Positions 63,684-64,000 of a stretch of DNA of 64,000 nucleotides are shown here, in pieces. The notes beneath the pieces were generated by a model. The model was not told where the DNA came from. It did not search any database and saw only the letters and a list, made by a program, of their open reading frames with translations. Positions within the stretch are counted from its first letter, which is position 1. Each line of letters starts with the position of its first letter. This DNA is from Escherichia sp. E4742 (GTDB taxonomy: Bacteria; Pseudomonadota; Gammaproteobacteria; Enterobacterales; Enterobacteriaceae), in the NCBI RefSeq assembly GCF_005843885.1, contig NZ_CP040443.1, positions 2,480,001 through 2,544,000 of the forward strand, read 5' to 3'. Made by a program: the position numbers and the translations under genes.

Positions 63684-64000
63684 ATGAAACGCCACTCCAC
63701 GCTCTTTCTTTTTACCCTGCTCACGCTGACCACCGTTCCGGCCCAGGCCGATATTATCGACGACACCATTGGCAATATTCAGCAGGCGATTAACGACGCT
63801 TATAACCCTGACCGTGGGCGAGACTATGAAGATTCGCGCGACGACGGCTGGCAGCGTCAAGTGAGCGACGATCGGCGTAGACAATATGACGACCGCCACC
63901 GCCAGTTTGAAGATCGCCGCAGGCAGCTGGACGATCGCCAGCGCCAGCTTGATCAGGAGCGTCGGCAACTGGAGGATGAAGAGCGGAGAATGGAAGATGA
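63684..64000 (+). CDS. yjdP: YjdP, small exported charged protein (partial, runs off the window)
   Basis: 105 codons visible from ATG 63684 with no stop before the window end; the K-12 protein has 109 residues. Signal peptide ends PAQA before DIIDDTIGNIQ. The rest is almost wholly charged, with repeated RRQ/DDR/QLD units (DDRRRQYDDR, FEDRRRQLDDRQRQLDQERR) predicting a long helix. Function unknown. In K-12 this gene follows rpiB; here it follows the hybrid kinase, which marks the right border of the accessory block. Confidence 0.92.
   Translation, partial: MKRHSTLFLFTLLTLTTVPAQADIIDDTIGNIQQAINDAYNPDRGRDYEDSRDDGWQRQVSDDRRRQYDDRHRQFEDRRRQLDDRQRQLDQERRQLEDEERRMED

Overview
The window is a stretch of chromosome from Escherichia coli or a very close Escherichia relative. 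Gene content, order and many short regulatory sites match the malK to phn segment of the E. coli chromosome. Several proteins (PdeC, AphA, the end of YjbJ) differ from the K-12 versions I remember by clearly more than the core proteins do, so a lineage distant from K-12 or a cryptic Escherichia clade is possible. I cannot settle species or phylogroup from this window. All comparisons with K-12 are from memory.

Layout. 1-2714: end of malK, lamB and malM (maltose uptake). 2892-4274: ubiC-ubiA (ubiquinone), then plsB on the minus strand and dgkA (phospholipid synthesis and recycling). 7452-9505: the lexA-dinF SOS operon with two SOS boxes. 9621-14558: yjbJ, zur, dusA, pspG, qor and dnaB. 14594-15154: an extra small secreted-protein gene between dnaB and alr. 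15281-19747: alr, tyrB, aphA, yjbQ, yjbR. 19955-23565: uvrA and ssb, divergent around an SOS box. 23664-26846: yjcB, pdeC and the divergent soxS/soxR pair with its palindromic operator. Then the sRNA SraL, ghxP, yjcE, and the acetate genes acs-yjcH-actP. 35449-41824: the seven-gene nrf operon for periplasmic nitrite reduction to ammonia. 42166-46940: gltP, yjcO and the selenoprotein gene fdhF, whose in-frame TGA splits it into two open frames. 47138-51977: the ytcA-mdtNOP efflux operon, then yjcS.

The main accessory block is 54462-63615. In K-12 this place, between yjcS and yjdP, holds the D-allose genes with rpiR and rpiB. Here it holds a six-gene minus-strand operon: sugar ABC importer (ATPase, permease, periplasmic binding protein), cupin D-lyxose/D-mannose isomerase, class II aldolase and PfkB-type kinase. 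It is flanked by plus-strand genes for an OmpR-type response regulator and a hybrid histidine kinase. This reads as a self-contained module: sense an outside sugar, import it, isomerise it, phosphorylate it and split it. The isomerase matches the family member characterised from E. coli O157:H7 (Z5688); the true sugar, the full pathway and the two-component link are inference.

Non-coding structure is rich. REP/BIME elements lie at six places, two of them regular tandem arrays with periods of 91 and 113 bases. Bidirectional terminators separate many convergent genes. Readable regulatory sites include three SOS boxes, two sigma-54 promoters, a SoxR operator, PurR-like sites before ghxP, a perfect CRP palindrome between yjcB and pdeC, an FNR site before nrfA and a SECIS element in fdhF. 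No tRNA, rRNA, insertion sequence, prophage or CRISPR array was seen.
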